Source of the DNA: Rotaria sordida
Lineage: Eukaryota > Rotifera > Eurotatoria > Philodinida > Philodinidae
Length of the DNA: 64,000 bases
NCBI GenBank assembly: GCA_905250125.1
Contig: CAJNOL010000741.1
Location: forward strand, 42,619-106,618
Direction of reading: 5' to 3'
In this document: piece after piece, positions 34,397-47,003 of the stretch
How the letters are laid out: every line of letters begins with the position of its first letter
How positions within the stretch are numbered: position 1 is the first letter of the stretch
Notes under the pieces: model-generated
Told to the model about the DNA's origin: nothing
Seen by the model: the letters and a program-made list of their open reading frames with translations, nothing else
Databases searched by the model: none
Program-made: the position numbers and the translations under genes

Positions 34397-35329
34397 TTAT
34401 TCTAATAAATTGTTGACTAAAGTCGAATTATTTTTGAGTTTTTTCAACAAATCAAAACAAGATTGAATGAAAGGCTCATTTAAATCACAGGAAGCATTTA
34501 AATCTGCAATGATACTCATTGTTAATTTAAATTGAACAAATTTGTGAAGAGCATCTTTTTCTTCTAATGTTAATTTTAAAATTTGTTGATATCCTTCTAA
34601 AAATGTTTTAGCTCGATGTTCTCCATTATGTTTATCAATTAATAAATGAAATAAAGATGTTCCTAAATCAGATATAAATACTGATTGACAAGCATCAACA
34701 AAATCAATAATATAGATCTTTTCATCATTTGTTATTATTGAATTATTCGTATGAAAATCATTATGAATAAGACCATGCTGAAAATTTACATTTAAATTTC
34801 TAAAATATTCTTTACATTCGATAACATTTGATAGAAGAAAAGGATCAATATTATTTATTTGTTGTTTATTCCACCATTTTTCAGTTAATTCTTGATCTTC
34901 TTCATTAAAATGAATATTTAATGAATAATGACTTGAAGCAATTCTCCATTGTGCTAAAAGTGAACCCATTTGATGTAAATAAGAATTATTTTTATCAATT
35001 ATTTCTCTATTTGGTTCTATTCCTTGAATAAATGTTTGAACAAAAAGACAACGTTGATTATCAAAAATAAATAATTGTTCATTTATAGAAAGAATTATTT
35101 TTGGACATGGATATTTATATAAATCATGTAAAATATTTTCAAATATTAATATTGATTGAAGATGTTCAAAACTATGATTATATTCAATATATTTAACAAC
35201 ATATTTCATTTGATCAACAGTAATAAGTAAATATATTTCATCTGGACGAAAACCACCTTCAAGTAAAGTCAATTTTTCTACATTTAAATTATATTCATTG
35301 AAAAGAATTTTTTTTATTCTATCTTCCAT
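34397..35329 (-). CDS. APH/choline-kinase-fold phosphotransferase, intronless (310 aa)
   Basis: One uninterrupted frame with an ATG at 35329 (MEDRIKKILFNEYNLNVEKL). It has the landmarks of the aminoglycoside phosphotransferase (APH) family. These are a glycine loop LLEGGF (residues 22-27), the ATP-binding Lys46 in YVVKYI, the catalytic loop GLIHNDFHTNN with Asp191 and Asn196, and the metal-binding Asp209 in YIIDFVDAC. The family includes bacterial antibiotic and homoserine kinases and animal hydroxylysine kinase (AGPHD1-like); the substrate cannot be read from the sequence. The order and spacing fit the hydroxylysine/homoserine kinase subgroup better than choline kinases. It has no introns, while most neighbours have several, so a retrocopy or an acquisition from bacteria is possible. 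Base and codon usage looks as AT-rich as its neighbours, so any transfer would be old. Confidence 0.8.
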   Translation of the reverse strand: MEDRIKKILFNEYNLNVEKLTLLEGGFRPDEIYLLITVDQMKYVVKYIEYNHSFEHLQSILIFENILHDLYKYPCPKIILSINEQLFIFDNQRCLFVQTFIQGIEPNREIIDKNNSYLHQMGSLLAQWRIASSHYSLNIHFNEEDQELTEKWWNKQQINNIDPFLLSNVIECKEYFRNLNVNFQHGLIHNDFHTNNSIITNDEKIYIIDFVDACQSVFISDLGTSLFHLLIDKHNGEHRAKTFLEGYQQILKLTLEEKDALHKFVQFKLTMSIIADLNASCDLNEPFIQSCFDLLKKLKNNSTLVNNLLE

Positions 35330-36860
35330 TATTATATTTAAATTAAATCAATAATAGATTTATATTTTATCTAGAACAAATAAAATTCATTAAGAAATCA
35401 ATTAAGAAAAAGTTTCATTTTCATTATAGAAAATATCTTACTTTTATTAATTAGATTTTATTTTTTAATCAATTCGTTGAATAATTTTATTAAATCATTT
35501 TGAATTAAACATATAAAAAATTCGTCAATACTTATTTTTCTGTATTTATTTCTTCAATGAGAATCACTTTTTAGGCTTATCTCTCTTCAATTTTGTTCGC
35601 TTAATCCTGATTCTGGTGATAGAATTAGTTACATGCATCCGTAATCTGTGCAAAACAAAAATTCGATTCAAATCGATTAAGAATCAATTATAATAAAAAA
35701 AAACACATCAAAATTTATTAAATTATTCTGATTAATTTCAATCCTAATCGACTGTGATTAATGCAACTTAAATAAAACTGATTAAAGACAGTCTAAAATC
35801 TATTGTCCAGTAAAATCGATGTTTTTTGCACAATTTTTTAATTGATTATAATCAAAATTAATTAGAATAATAATCGATAGAATTTTGATTATTTATTTAT
35901 TTATTATAATTGGTTCCATGTGATGAAAATCGTCTAAATATTGACGATTTTATCGTTATTTATTGGTTCGATTAATTGTAAGTTGATATTGCGCGCATGA
36001 AATTGTTGAAAAAGATTATCTAAACAGATTTCTTTTCGATTTTTATTCCAAATGGTGATTCATCAATGACTTTTTATAATTGATTATATATATTTACCTG
36101 AAATACTCTCCAATATTTGTAACGATTAACGACTATCATCAATTTAATATGTGATAGATTTGATAGACATTATCAAAGACAATGCTTATCAATAAAAATA
36201 TCCTATTAATAAAAAGTTGTCAAGTCATATACTAAACGAAAATTTCGATTGGATCTTAAATAAAAGTACTAGTAGTTATTTGTTGACGATGACGAAGTTG
36301 CTATTGTATCTATTCTAAAATCCATTGAGTTTTATTGATTGATAGAGATTTTTAAAAAATACTTGCGTTTATTTATTATTGAAGAAAATCAAAGAATACC
36401 TTACATGTAACATAAATCTGTAGAGTTTTAAATAGATTATCCAATAAAATGAGATGATTTGTGTTGTGCAACAGACAATGTTTTATCTTCGTTTGTTTTC
36501 TATTAACTGAAATAAATTCAGATATAGATATTTAGTAAAAAATGTTCATCATATAACAAATAATTGAATTATAAAAAATATTTCTTTAATTATTCTTTTT
36601 TTTTTGGTAAACAATTACTTTAATATATCGAAATAAAAACAAAAACTATCAAATGATATATTTTACTTAACCATTGAATCATTATTCTTGTAATCGATTA
36701 AAAGCGTTTAATTTTAATTCATTTTTTTAAATTAAATTCTACTCAATTTTAATCTAGTTTTTTTTACATGGAAGTGTAGAGAGAAAATTGATCGTTTAAT
36801 TTATCTGAATAGAAATATATTTTTATTTGAAAGTGTGAAAAAAAATTGATTATATCATAA
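35330..36860. other. Intergenic DNA, AT-rich with ATCGATTAA-like motifs
   Basis: No gene seen. Between 35,640 and 35,900 the words AATCGATTA, AATTGATTATAAT and similar recur in both orientations, giving weak hairpins, and TGTGCAAAA occurs in inverted copies near 35,648 and 35,827. This could be an old small repeat, but I cannot define ends. Confidence 0.4.
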
Positions 36861-39800
36861 TTATCTTGAAGTGTCTTTATTTGATAAATGAGGAATAGTT
36901 TTCAGAGCTAAATTTGTCTCAAAAATTGTTTTTATTGTATTGTCTCGAAGTGCACGAAGATATTCACCATGAAATATCTATTAAATAAAAAATAAATATT
37001 TTAATAAAAATCAAATAAAAAATACAAACCAGTACAATTTGATAATTATTTTTTTCAATAATTCTATATCTCATTGTTGTATGTGCACTAAGAACACGAA
37101 CTAATGATCCATCTGATCGTTGTTGTTTTATTAACATTGAATTTAATATTGGAAGAATAGCTATTCTATATTTATTTATTTCATTTGAATATTAAATAAA
37201 AAAGAAAAAGATATCAAACAAACCTTTGTTTTGTGTTAATACCAATTGATCTTAATTCATCATTATCTGGTAAATTTATTTCTAAAACTAAAATAATTTA
37301 TTAGAAATAAATCTATTAATAAAAAAAAACAAAATTTGAAATAATTACAATCAAAAAGTATAAATGGATAATTAATATTAGTATCAATTATTTTTGATGT
37401 TCCCTCTCCATAGATATTATTAAATAATTGATTTAATTCATTTAAAAATTGATTATATGATTTTTGATTTGATCGAATTGATGATCGATATTCATCGGAA
37501 ATCTATTTTAATAAATAATTAATTAAATAATTAAATAATAATTACTTTTCTAGCAAATGGAAGCATTTCAGAATTGAGTAAACTATTTTTAAGTAAAGGT
37601 CGATCAATAGATAATACATGATGAATATCAAATAATTGTCGAGGTATTGACCATGTATAAACACCCAAATCTCCTATTCAAATATATTTATTATATATTA
37701 TCATTTATCATACATATACAAATAAAACTAACAATAATTATTCGAATTTATTTTTCTTATAAATGAAAACCATTCGTTTTTCTGTTCCGTATTTAATTTA
37801 TATATTGAAAATAATTGTTTATTACTCAAAAATAAGTTTTAAATCTTCTCTTTGAACTGACGGTTTATCATATTTTGATTTGAGATCTACGAAATTGAAA
37901 TTTTTTTTTTCCATTGAAGATCTCAATTGTTTAATAAAATGAAAAGATTCTACTAATTATTTAAAATCTAAACAAGAAATTCTTCTATAGAATTCTTTGT
38001 TAAAATTAATTTGAAATCTAATATTAAAATTGTTGAATTTAAAATACAAAATAAATTCTCAAATGATTTTTTTTATGTGAAAAAAAAGTCTTTAAATCTT
38101 ATTTGATTTAGTCAAAGATTATTAAAATTTGATTTAAAATACATATTCTATTTTAAATATCAAATTAAATCAAAATTTTATTTCTCTCATCAGTTAGTTG
38201 AATTCCTATAACATATCGTTGATAAAGATTGTCTATTTGAAATTAAACAATCTACGAGAGTAATATTTGAAAACTAAACTTTCATTTAAATATAAAATAA
38301 TCATTCTAATCTATAACGATGATCAATTACTGAGAAACAATTAACGGCAAATTTGAGATTTTATCAAAGGAAAAGTTTTTTGTTTTCTAAAATAACAAAT
38401 CTTGATAAATTGTGTTGTCAACTTACGAAAAAGCAATGGAAAGATTTGATGTTGAACTGTAGAAAAAAGAAGTTGATAATTATAAATATTAGAAAGCATC
38501 ATTCCATGTTGAGCTTGAACAATCCATTGACCGAATTTATTATTTTTATTAAGATTTTCATTTATTATTTTACTTAATTCAACAATAATTGGACGTGATT
38601 GAAATCGATTTGTTGGATCAGTTAAACATAAATAATAAATTAAACGAGAACATAATTTAATATCTGATAATGGATTTATTTCTAAAAATATTTTTATTTA
38701 AAAGTCTATTTGATATATTTTTCTTTTTGTTTCTTAATTAAAAATACATACTATCTTCTGATTTTTTAATATTTATTTTAATATTTTCAATAACATTTTT
38801 TATAAATAATTCATGTGAATAATTAAATGAAGATATTAATATAAGTAATTGACAAATAATATTTAAATTATGTTGATGAATTCCAACTTGTATTAAATAA
38901 TCATTTAAAATAGATATTATTTCTGATGAATTTTTATTTATAGATGAATGTTTAATTAATATAAGATATTCAATTATTGATAATGAACAACATTTTTTAT
39001 AATGAATATATTTTAAAAGTTCATATGACCATAAATCAATTATTGATGATGAAGGAATTTCTACTATTGAATTAAGTACTAAACAAAGTTGATTTACTAA
39101 TTCTATTGAATCTTTTTCACATAATATTTTATATAAATAATTTTTAAGATAATTAACAATATATGTACGTGATAATAATGATTTAACATTTGATAATGAA
39201 TATTGAGATGATAATAAATAAACAAAAAATGATAATTCACATACTAATGATAATGAACTAAAATAATTAAAAATTTTCTCAAATTTTTTTATTATCAATT
39301 AGTTAACTATATCAAATTATTTAATAAGACTTTTTTATCACTAACTTATTTCGATAGAAGAACATCAAAAGAAAAGTGTCTCATACTTTGGTATTTTTAT
39401 TGTGAAAAAATGATTTATGTTATTCAAAAACAAAAATCATCATATTCGTAATAAGTATGCATATGTATAATATTTTATTTGAAAATATTTACTTAAAAAA
39501 AAATAGTAAATAGAAAGAATATGTTCTTTATCAAGACAAGAATATCAACGTACAATTGTGTGCGATGTCAACCAAAAAATGTCGTTTCCTCGACCGTCAA
39601 ACTTCGAAACGATAGTCTAATTATATGGCGATCTATCTTCGATTATGGTGATTTTCGAATGAAATCAGGATAATTCAACAAGTGGATTGAGACATTCTAT
39701 TCCTAACTTAAACTTTCTATCATTATTTGGCAGTTTTTCGGATCAAAATGTCCATAAATAGATCCTTGATCTCTGACTAACAACTATCTTACAATGAAAA

Positions 39801-40393
39801 AAAAACCTATTTTATAAAAATAAGTTTTAATCAAAAAATAATTTAATTGTTCTAAAAGATTTAATATAAAGATGTGATTGAAAAAGCAAAAGAAACTAAA
39901 TTTGAGTTTAGTTTTGAACAAACTTTTTATCTAAATTATTTTCATATTGAGTTAAATAAATAATTGAATTGGAAGATTCTTTTAAAGTTATATTTATATC
40001 AAATGTAATAAGTCGATAAATAAAAGCAACTTGTAAATAACGAATATATCGAAGAAGAATAATTAATTTATCTTGATTATCTTCTTTAAAATATCCAATT
40101 TGTTTTTTTCTATCATTTTCAAATTCAATATATATGGAATTTAATTTCGATGAATTTTTTTGATAAATTTCTTTTGTTGATGTTGCTACATATGATGAAG
40201 GATATTCTTCATGAATTTTATTTAATGAATCATAAAGCCATTTAGATGTTGATGATTTATTATCTTTTAATTTAATTAATTCTTGAATATTTCTACTAGA
40301 TTCAATTAAATCAAATTTACTTATTGATAAATAACGATGTTTTATTTTAATATATTTATTTATCGATTTTAAATAACGATGAAGATTCAACAT
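36861..40393 (-). CDS. AP-5 complex beta-subunit-like protein, tentative (609 aa)
   Basis: Eight exons (minus): 40393-39924, 39257-38752, 38681-38427, 37673-37546, 37502-37349, 37287-37224, 37165-37030, 36977-36861; total 1,830 nt, all joins in frame. The first half is a string of short helices (for example SIIDLWSYELLKYIHYKKCC and LCLVLNSIVEI), as in adaptor trunk domains. The second half turns into shorter strands. Three spots recall the AP5B1 C terminus: KLCSRLIYYLCL, then GVYTWSIPRQLF..IHHVL, and a last piece HGEYLRALRDN resembling the family's GDYLRGL end. AP-5 works in late endosome to Golgi sorting. The protein is shorter than human AP5B1 (878 residues), so missing upstream exons or real shortening are possible. 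Introns 1 (666 bp) and 3 (753 bp) are unusually long for this window. The gene is sound; the family name is only moderately supported. Confidence 0.5.
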
Positions 40394-42092
40394 GTTTAAT
40401 AAAACTTCAGTCTTGTCTGATATTTACCCATTTGAAATACGATATATATTCTGTTATCTAGAGACATCTTTTTATTCATTTTTTATATCTCAAAATCACA
40501 ATGATCAATTTTTTAAAATAATATCTATATTCAATATTCGTTTAATAGGATATCACAATTCTATTATTTCATCATGGAAATAAATTAAATCATTTTTTTA
40601 ATCTTTCTTTATTTTGATAATGTTAAAAAGCAAATGAATTGTTCTATCATCTATTTTTCAAGTTATACTATCGAAAACTTTGATGGTAATTAACAAAAAT
40701 GTGAATCAGCTTTTATCCCCTCCGTTGGTCAATGAAGTGGCTATTTGTAGAATGATTGTAGTAAATAAGGAGAGCATAGAATCTGAAAATGATAAGAACA
40801 GTTTTTGTAGTGAACTTCATGGACTATCAATTGATAAAAAGAATATTTCTGTTTCATCGCTTCGTGTTTGAAACGTCGGGCCTACAGCAAAACCGATAAT
40901 TTTGAAAAAAATTCGACTTTTTCGAAACAAATTGTTCTCTATCGACAGTCGACAGAGATCTTTCGGGATTTTTGTATGATATAAGTCGATGAAGGAGTCT
41001 ACTAGTGGGTTAGATATGTTTCGAAAGCTTCACAATAAATCAGCGAGTTACACATACTAAGGTATTTAATTAGTTATGCGGCCACTATTCGGCAGCTGAA
41101 GAACAATCAAGAACAAAGTTAATATATGTATTATAAACTTCAACTCATGAAAAAGTTGAAATAGTATTTATTATGAATTAAATATCTCAGAAGTTACAAA
41201 ATAGTTCAAAGCAAAATAGATGCTTATTTAACAAGATGTGTTAAAAAGATCATGTATTCTTTTGATATTAATTTAGTCGGTTCACTTCTTTCTTTTTTCC
41301 ATTACTCCAATAACATGGGATAGATTTTGCTTTTGCTCACTCATTAATGTGTCCCAAGAAAAAAAAAACCAAGGCTTAGCATGACGTTCAATCCTCTTTT
41401 TTCACCATAGGGTTACTAGACCAATCAAATGGTCCTACATAAAGAAAGGGATACTTGGTAGATCAGATTACATAATTGGCATATTAGGCAACTTAATATT
41501 CTATTTATCAAGTTATTTTATCTGTGTCTCTTCTGAAATCATTGTGGGGGAGGGGAAGGGAGTAAAGGATTAAATTATTTTGTTTTTATGAAGGAAAAAA
41601 ACATATTTTAATTAAGATAGAACATTCATCAGTTAGATATAAATAAAAAATAAAAGTTATGTGTCTATTTCTATTTTATTATCTTACCTATTTTATCATA
41701 AAAATCAATTGAAAATATTTTTCATATGAATTTATTAGATAAATCCGATCATCTTATCAAAAACATTTATTTTTTTTTTTGTTAGTTCTTATTCAAATTT
41801 CACATTTTATTACAGATCAATTAGAAAATAAGAAACGATTCAAACAATTAAGTTGTATTTTCAATTAATTCTATCTAGTTTATAACATAAATCAAACTTT
41901 TTTAATCAACAACATATTTTGATATTTCATCAATTTAATATAGATATAAAAATTTTATACATATTCATTTATTTCATATTTTTCTATTATTAATAATATT
42001 CTTCAATCATTACTTTAATTTAGATCTTTATTTTCTCTTGTTTATCGTTCTTTTTTCACTGATATGTCATTATTAACGGACGGAATCGAATT
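40394..42092. other. Intergenic DNA, no gene recognised
   Basis: The region just upstream of the AP-5-like gene. Open frames of about 63 codons have no recognisable content. Nothing else stands out. Confidence 0.5.
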
Positions 42093-43280
42093 CGAATCCA
42101 TTAGAACTATTTTTCATTTTCAAAGTCCAATTTAATTTAATCATAGATTGAATAAAATATAATCATGTTAAATTCAAGGTATATTCATATTGTATTATAA
42201 TGTGAAAATCGAGTCTAGTTTAGAATAAAATTAAATGATGAATTTAATTATTGATATTAACTAATAATATGACGAATTATATTTTAAATAAAACAAATTG
42301 CGATGACAAATTATCGAATATTATATTTATAGTTGATTGTGAAGGTAAAATAATCATTTATTTAAAACTAATCTTTTTAATAAATATGATTCTATTCAAT
42401 TAACCGACTAATCAAACTTTCACTCAACTTAGTACACTTCCTATATCATGGAGTATTTCAAGTGCTAGAAGTCTTTATTTTTTTATTTATGGTCGAAAAA
42501 ACTGATCATAATATCTATTTTACTTGATTTAGAATAATCGCAAATGGCTGAGTCAATTTATCTATGTTTTTAAGTTTTTTTTCTTGACGTTTGTTTCCGA
42601 AGACATTTTGACGTGTGCATCTCCCTAAGGATATGTCAAGAAATTCAATCAAAAAGTCATTGTGTCAATAGTGAGTACATTCTAAACTTGTAAAATAACA
42701 TTTGAAGAAAACAACCGGCTGAATAAACAATAAAATATTTATCTTGATAAAATTTATTTGTTGACAAATCTCGGAGGAAATGCATGCGTCAAAATATGAC
42801 ATTTATTTATAAATATAAAGTAGGCTCGAAACAAAAGTAGACTTAAGATTATCTCAAATTGAGCCAATTTTTTCGTCTGTAAAGGAAAAAAAAATTTCTC
42901 ATTGTAATAAATATGTCAAATTAGAAACTTCCTATCGAACGAATAAAATATTTGAATAGATTCAGATTTATTAAAAAAAAATTAATTTTAAATAAATTAT
43001 TATTTTACCTTTCACAATCAACTATAAATATAATATTTGATAATTTGTCATCTCAATTTGTTTTACTTAAAATATAATCATCACATTATTGATTAACATC
43101 AATAAATAAATCATCATTGAAGTTTCTTTTAAGCTAAACTCAATTTTTGTATTATAATACAATATGAATATATCTTGAATTCAAAAATAAAAATCAATAG
43201 GAACATGATTATGTTTTATTTAATCGATGATTGAATTAAATTTGACTTTGAAAATGAAAAAATAGTTCTAATGCGATTTC
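42093..43280. repeat. Imperfect 1.2-kb palindrome
   Basis: The left arm (about 42,093-42,405) and the right arm (about 42,945-43,280) are inverted copies over about 300 bp. Matching pairs include CATTAGAACTAT with ATAGTTCTAATG and TATTCATATTGTATTATAAT with its exact mirror ATTATAATACAATATGAATA. Another is GACAAATTATCGAATATTAT with ATAATATTTGATAATTTGTC. Weaker pairing continues toward a centre near 42,690, for example ATTTTGACGTGTGCATCTCC with ATGCATGCGTCAAAAT. No coding sequence is present. It could be a foldback transposon or a DNA palindrome formed by recombination. Confidence 0.65.
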
Positions 43281-43662
43281 ATCATGTTCTCCTGTATATT
43301 ATAAACTTGATAGTTTTTTTTTAAAAAACTTTAGTATATTTATCAAAGTAGAAATGAAAGGTTTTATTATAATTGAATACAGCAAAAAAACAAAATGGAA
43401 ATAATGAGAATACATTTTTATTAAAAATTGATATGAAGAATAAATCCATGAATAATTGAGAATTATTATAATATCTGTTATATTAAAATAAAACAAAAAA
43501 GAAAAAGAAACTTTGTTGATTTCTATTATATTTGATAATATTTTAATTCATAAAGAAATGTTAAAGGAGATTTTCATTTTCTTTTTGTTTATTATTGACT
43601 ACAAGAAAATCTTATAAATAATTGTTGAATGATTTTAATAAAAATAATAATTGATAAAATAT
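43281..43662. other. Intergenic DNA, GPCR 3' flank
   Basis: AT-rich spacer with no gene. It probably holds the 3' UTR of the GPCR gene. Confidence 0.4.
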
Positions 43663-46600
43663 TTAATAATATCGTTGTATAAATAAAGGTGTTCGTAAAT
43701 GAGAATTTATTTGTGTTGATAAATTCATATTTCTATGTACTACAGTACGCATTCGAATTGTTTGTTGAATTTGTTCACGTTGAGATTTACTTCGAAATAA
43801 ATTCATAAATTTAATACAACAATATAATTCAAAATAATCATATAATAATTTTTTAATTTCATTTCGAAATGATTTTCCACTTAAACAATAAACATAAAAA
43901 TTTAATGAACAATTAGCTAATATAACAACACTTGTCCAATGTGATAAAAGAGGATTTGATGTTGACCAATGTACAATAGTTGATGTTAATGATGAAAAAA
44001 AGAAAAGACATGAATGAATTATTAAAACAATATTCATCCATGATGTACGTGGTCGATTATGAACAATTAAACCATCAACTGTTTCATTTGTTTTATATGA
44101 ATTATAATGATTTTGACGAATATGTATTGAAGAAGCTTTTTTTTGTTTTGAAAATGATAATGTTGCTTTAATAACACTTATTATTATTCCAATATTAAAA
44201 AAAATAACTAATAATGATGGAATTATTTCAGAAAATATTGAACGAAATGTTGTATAATTTAAACCAAATCGAACATCAGTCAAAAAATGACGCCATGATA
44301 AACTAATTGATTCTTTTAAACCACAAATTATTTGATATGTACGATTATTTATTTGATTATATGTTATATATTCATCTTGACGAGAATGTCGATCCAATGA
44401 TGTATGATTTGATAATCTATATACAAAGATTTATTCCATTAAAAAATTTTTTTTTTCGTTAGTAAATATATCTCTCACTATATAAATGACTTATGATTAT
44501 AGAAAAATAGAAAACAACTATCTTGTATGATTATAATCGAAAATCAATTTTATTTATTTAAATAAATTATCTTCACATAGTTCGATTATTTAATTTAACT
44601 TGAATAAGATTCTACGAATCTTTCTTTAATTATTGGTTTTTATAAATCTTTTAATAATTTTCTTTTCATAAATTTCTATAATAAGATAAATTTATTTATT
44701 TATCTTAAATTCATCAAATATGTTTGTCAAAGTCGAACATAAATGGTATAAAAACAAGAAACTAATTAGCCTCTATGTCAACTATATTAAGATTATTCTT
44801 TAACATTGACCTTCGTTCTCATAAACATATATTTGGCGCAGAATAATAGATCTATTGGAAAATTTTACGGAATATATGTCCGATTGTAAATAGTTCAGAG
44901 TAAAAATTTCTACCGAAAATCTCTATCTGTTAATGATTTAACGAGTGGCCTATAAATAATAGGATAATTTGATTTTCTCTTTTTGAAGAACGAAAATACT
45001 GTTTAAATGTACTATTCTCAGTTCATTTGGTAGAGAATTTTTCAGTCTACAAAAATGTGAACTTCGTTTTTTAAATAAGTTTTTCTTATCAACGAAAAAT
45101 TGAAGAACTTCTCGAGTCTTCTAATGATGTTGTTCAGGTGCAAATGATTTAGAACTAATACTTGATAGTATTTTGTTTAGAATGTACTTTCGAAACTTGT
45201 GTTTTGAAAAGTTAACATGCCCTATGAATAGTTTATGATTATATCATCGGATACATAATTGAATTCTGAACAAAATGATGTTATATTTAAACCAAACATT
45301 TATAATTTTTGCTTGAAAAATTGTTATTCCAATTGTTTTTTTTTTCTAAAATTACGAAACATTGCGAGATGCAGCATTTCACAGAGTATCTTGCACAGTA
45401 TATTTCGAATATCGGTGAAACTTTTATTTAAATATATATTTAATAATTATTCTATTTTGTGACAGTCGCAGTTTAATGATCAAATGACTGTCAATCATTT
45501 CAAGTTTTCTGCGATAGAAGAATCTTATTTAAAGAAAAATGTCAACAATTTTGTAAAATGAAAAATTCTCTATCAAATAAATTTCGAATGATGTCTTTAA
45601 GACTGTGTTGTTATCTTCAAAAACAAAAAAGAAAATCTAAGTGTCGCACTCTTTATCGATCGCTCGTTATAATAATATCAAGGATGAAAAAGTATGTATC
45701 CGACTGACAAAGATTTTGGATTACTTGTTAAATCTAATTAAGATCTATCGTTTTACAACTTAATAGAATCGAATATTTCAAAATATTGTTTGTTTACTTC
45801 TGATGAAATGACTGAGAAATCTTTGACACAAGAACAAGAGAAAAAATATAGAAAAATCTCTTTTAACAAAAATGCCAAACAAAATTTGACCTAGAAAAAG
45901 TATCTTCTTTACTGATTAAATGATATAGAATACAAAACTGTGAAAAAACTCCAATCAATTCAGCAAATTTTTCGAAATTGATATTTACTATTATTCAAAC
46001 GTATCTATATCCCAACATCGAATTTTTTAAACAAAATTCAACACTTGTCATAGAATGCAGGAGAAGGATGAACCTTAGACTAATCAACAATAAAGAGTCA
46101 GATTAATTGATTATTTCTTATTAGAGTAAAGAAAAGACTAGTTGTTAATAAGAATTAGAAAAGTAGATAGTTTTTCAAAAAGAAATATATCCTTCGTTAT
46201 GTTATTTAATATGATAGAATTCAAGAGACATTGCAATTAAATAAGATTTTAAAGAATAATAATTGAACATATTCTACTCTTAGTCTTTATTTAAAATAAT
46301 AAAAGCAAACCGTGTTTAAGTATTCTTCTATTAATAAAAAAAAAATGTTTTTTTTTTTTTTCATAAAAAGCAGACTAATCTTGTCAATTTAAATAACTCG
46401 AGTATCTGTTTTGATCTATGCTGGAAATTAATATTGAATTAGTAAAAAAAAAAAAAGAAAAGAAAAGAAAAACTACCCTATATTTGATATTGATGTTTGA
46501 TTTAATTCATATGATGTTCGATGACTAGATAGAGTAATTGATACTAATTCATGAAAATAAACTGTTGATCCAGTAAGAGCAGCAACAATAATTAAAGATG

Positions 46601-47003
46601 ATATAGTCATAAAATAAAATTTATATTTTTTAACATATAAAGTATTTCTAAAAAATCGAATATTTGTTGTTACATACGTAAATCTTTCATATGTCCATGC
46701 AACAGTTACAAATGCTGATAATATTCTTAAACAAGATGAAAATCTATATAATTTACAATTAAACCATGATTGTGCAACTTTATATGTTATCAAACGACGA
46801 GTATTTGAATGAAGAAGAAGTGAATAACGATATACACATAAAAGATTTATTATTAATGATGTTATTGCTAATTTTCCATATGTTGTTTGACGAAATTTTC
46901 GTGATGAAAATACAATTAAACCAAGACTATTTCCAATAGTACCAAATATAATCATTATTATGCAAATCCAATCAAATATTTCATTTGTTGTTATATGCGA
47001 CAT
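43663..47003 (-). CDS. Rhodopsin-like GPCR, two exons (426 aa)
   Basis: Exons (minus): 47003-46477 and 44416-43663, joined in frame across a 2.06-kb intron; total 1,281 nt. Seven hydrophobic segments are visible. TM1 holds the class-A Asn25 in FGTIGNSLGLIVF. TM2 is KLAITSLIINLLCV. TM3 follows Cys83 and ends in WTYERFTYV, where ERF (residues 106-108) stands in for DRY. TM4 is FYFMTISSLIIVAALTG. In exon 2, TM5 is IIPSLLVIFFNIGIIIS, TM6 is MNIVLIIHSCLFFFSSLTS, and TM7 is VVILANCSLNFYVYCLSGKS, with NFYVY for NPxxY. The general build resembles invertebrate neuropeptide receptors, but the ligand cannot be predicted. It should sit in the plasma membrane and couple to G proteins. Departures at both the DRY and NPxxY motifs may alter signalling. 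I found nothing in the long intron except AT-rich DNA. Confidence 0.85.

Noticed and set aside
35640-35900. Weak inverted repeats built from ATCGATTAA words
   Set aside because: In such AT-rich DNA these words pair by chance; no defined ends.
37747-37860. Possible extra exon in the third intron of the AP-5-like gene
   Set aside because: A 30-codon open stretch with an AG before and GT after it exists, but its phases would create a stop at the next join. Direct joining of 38427 to 37673 keeps the frame.
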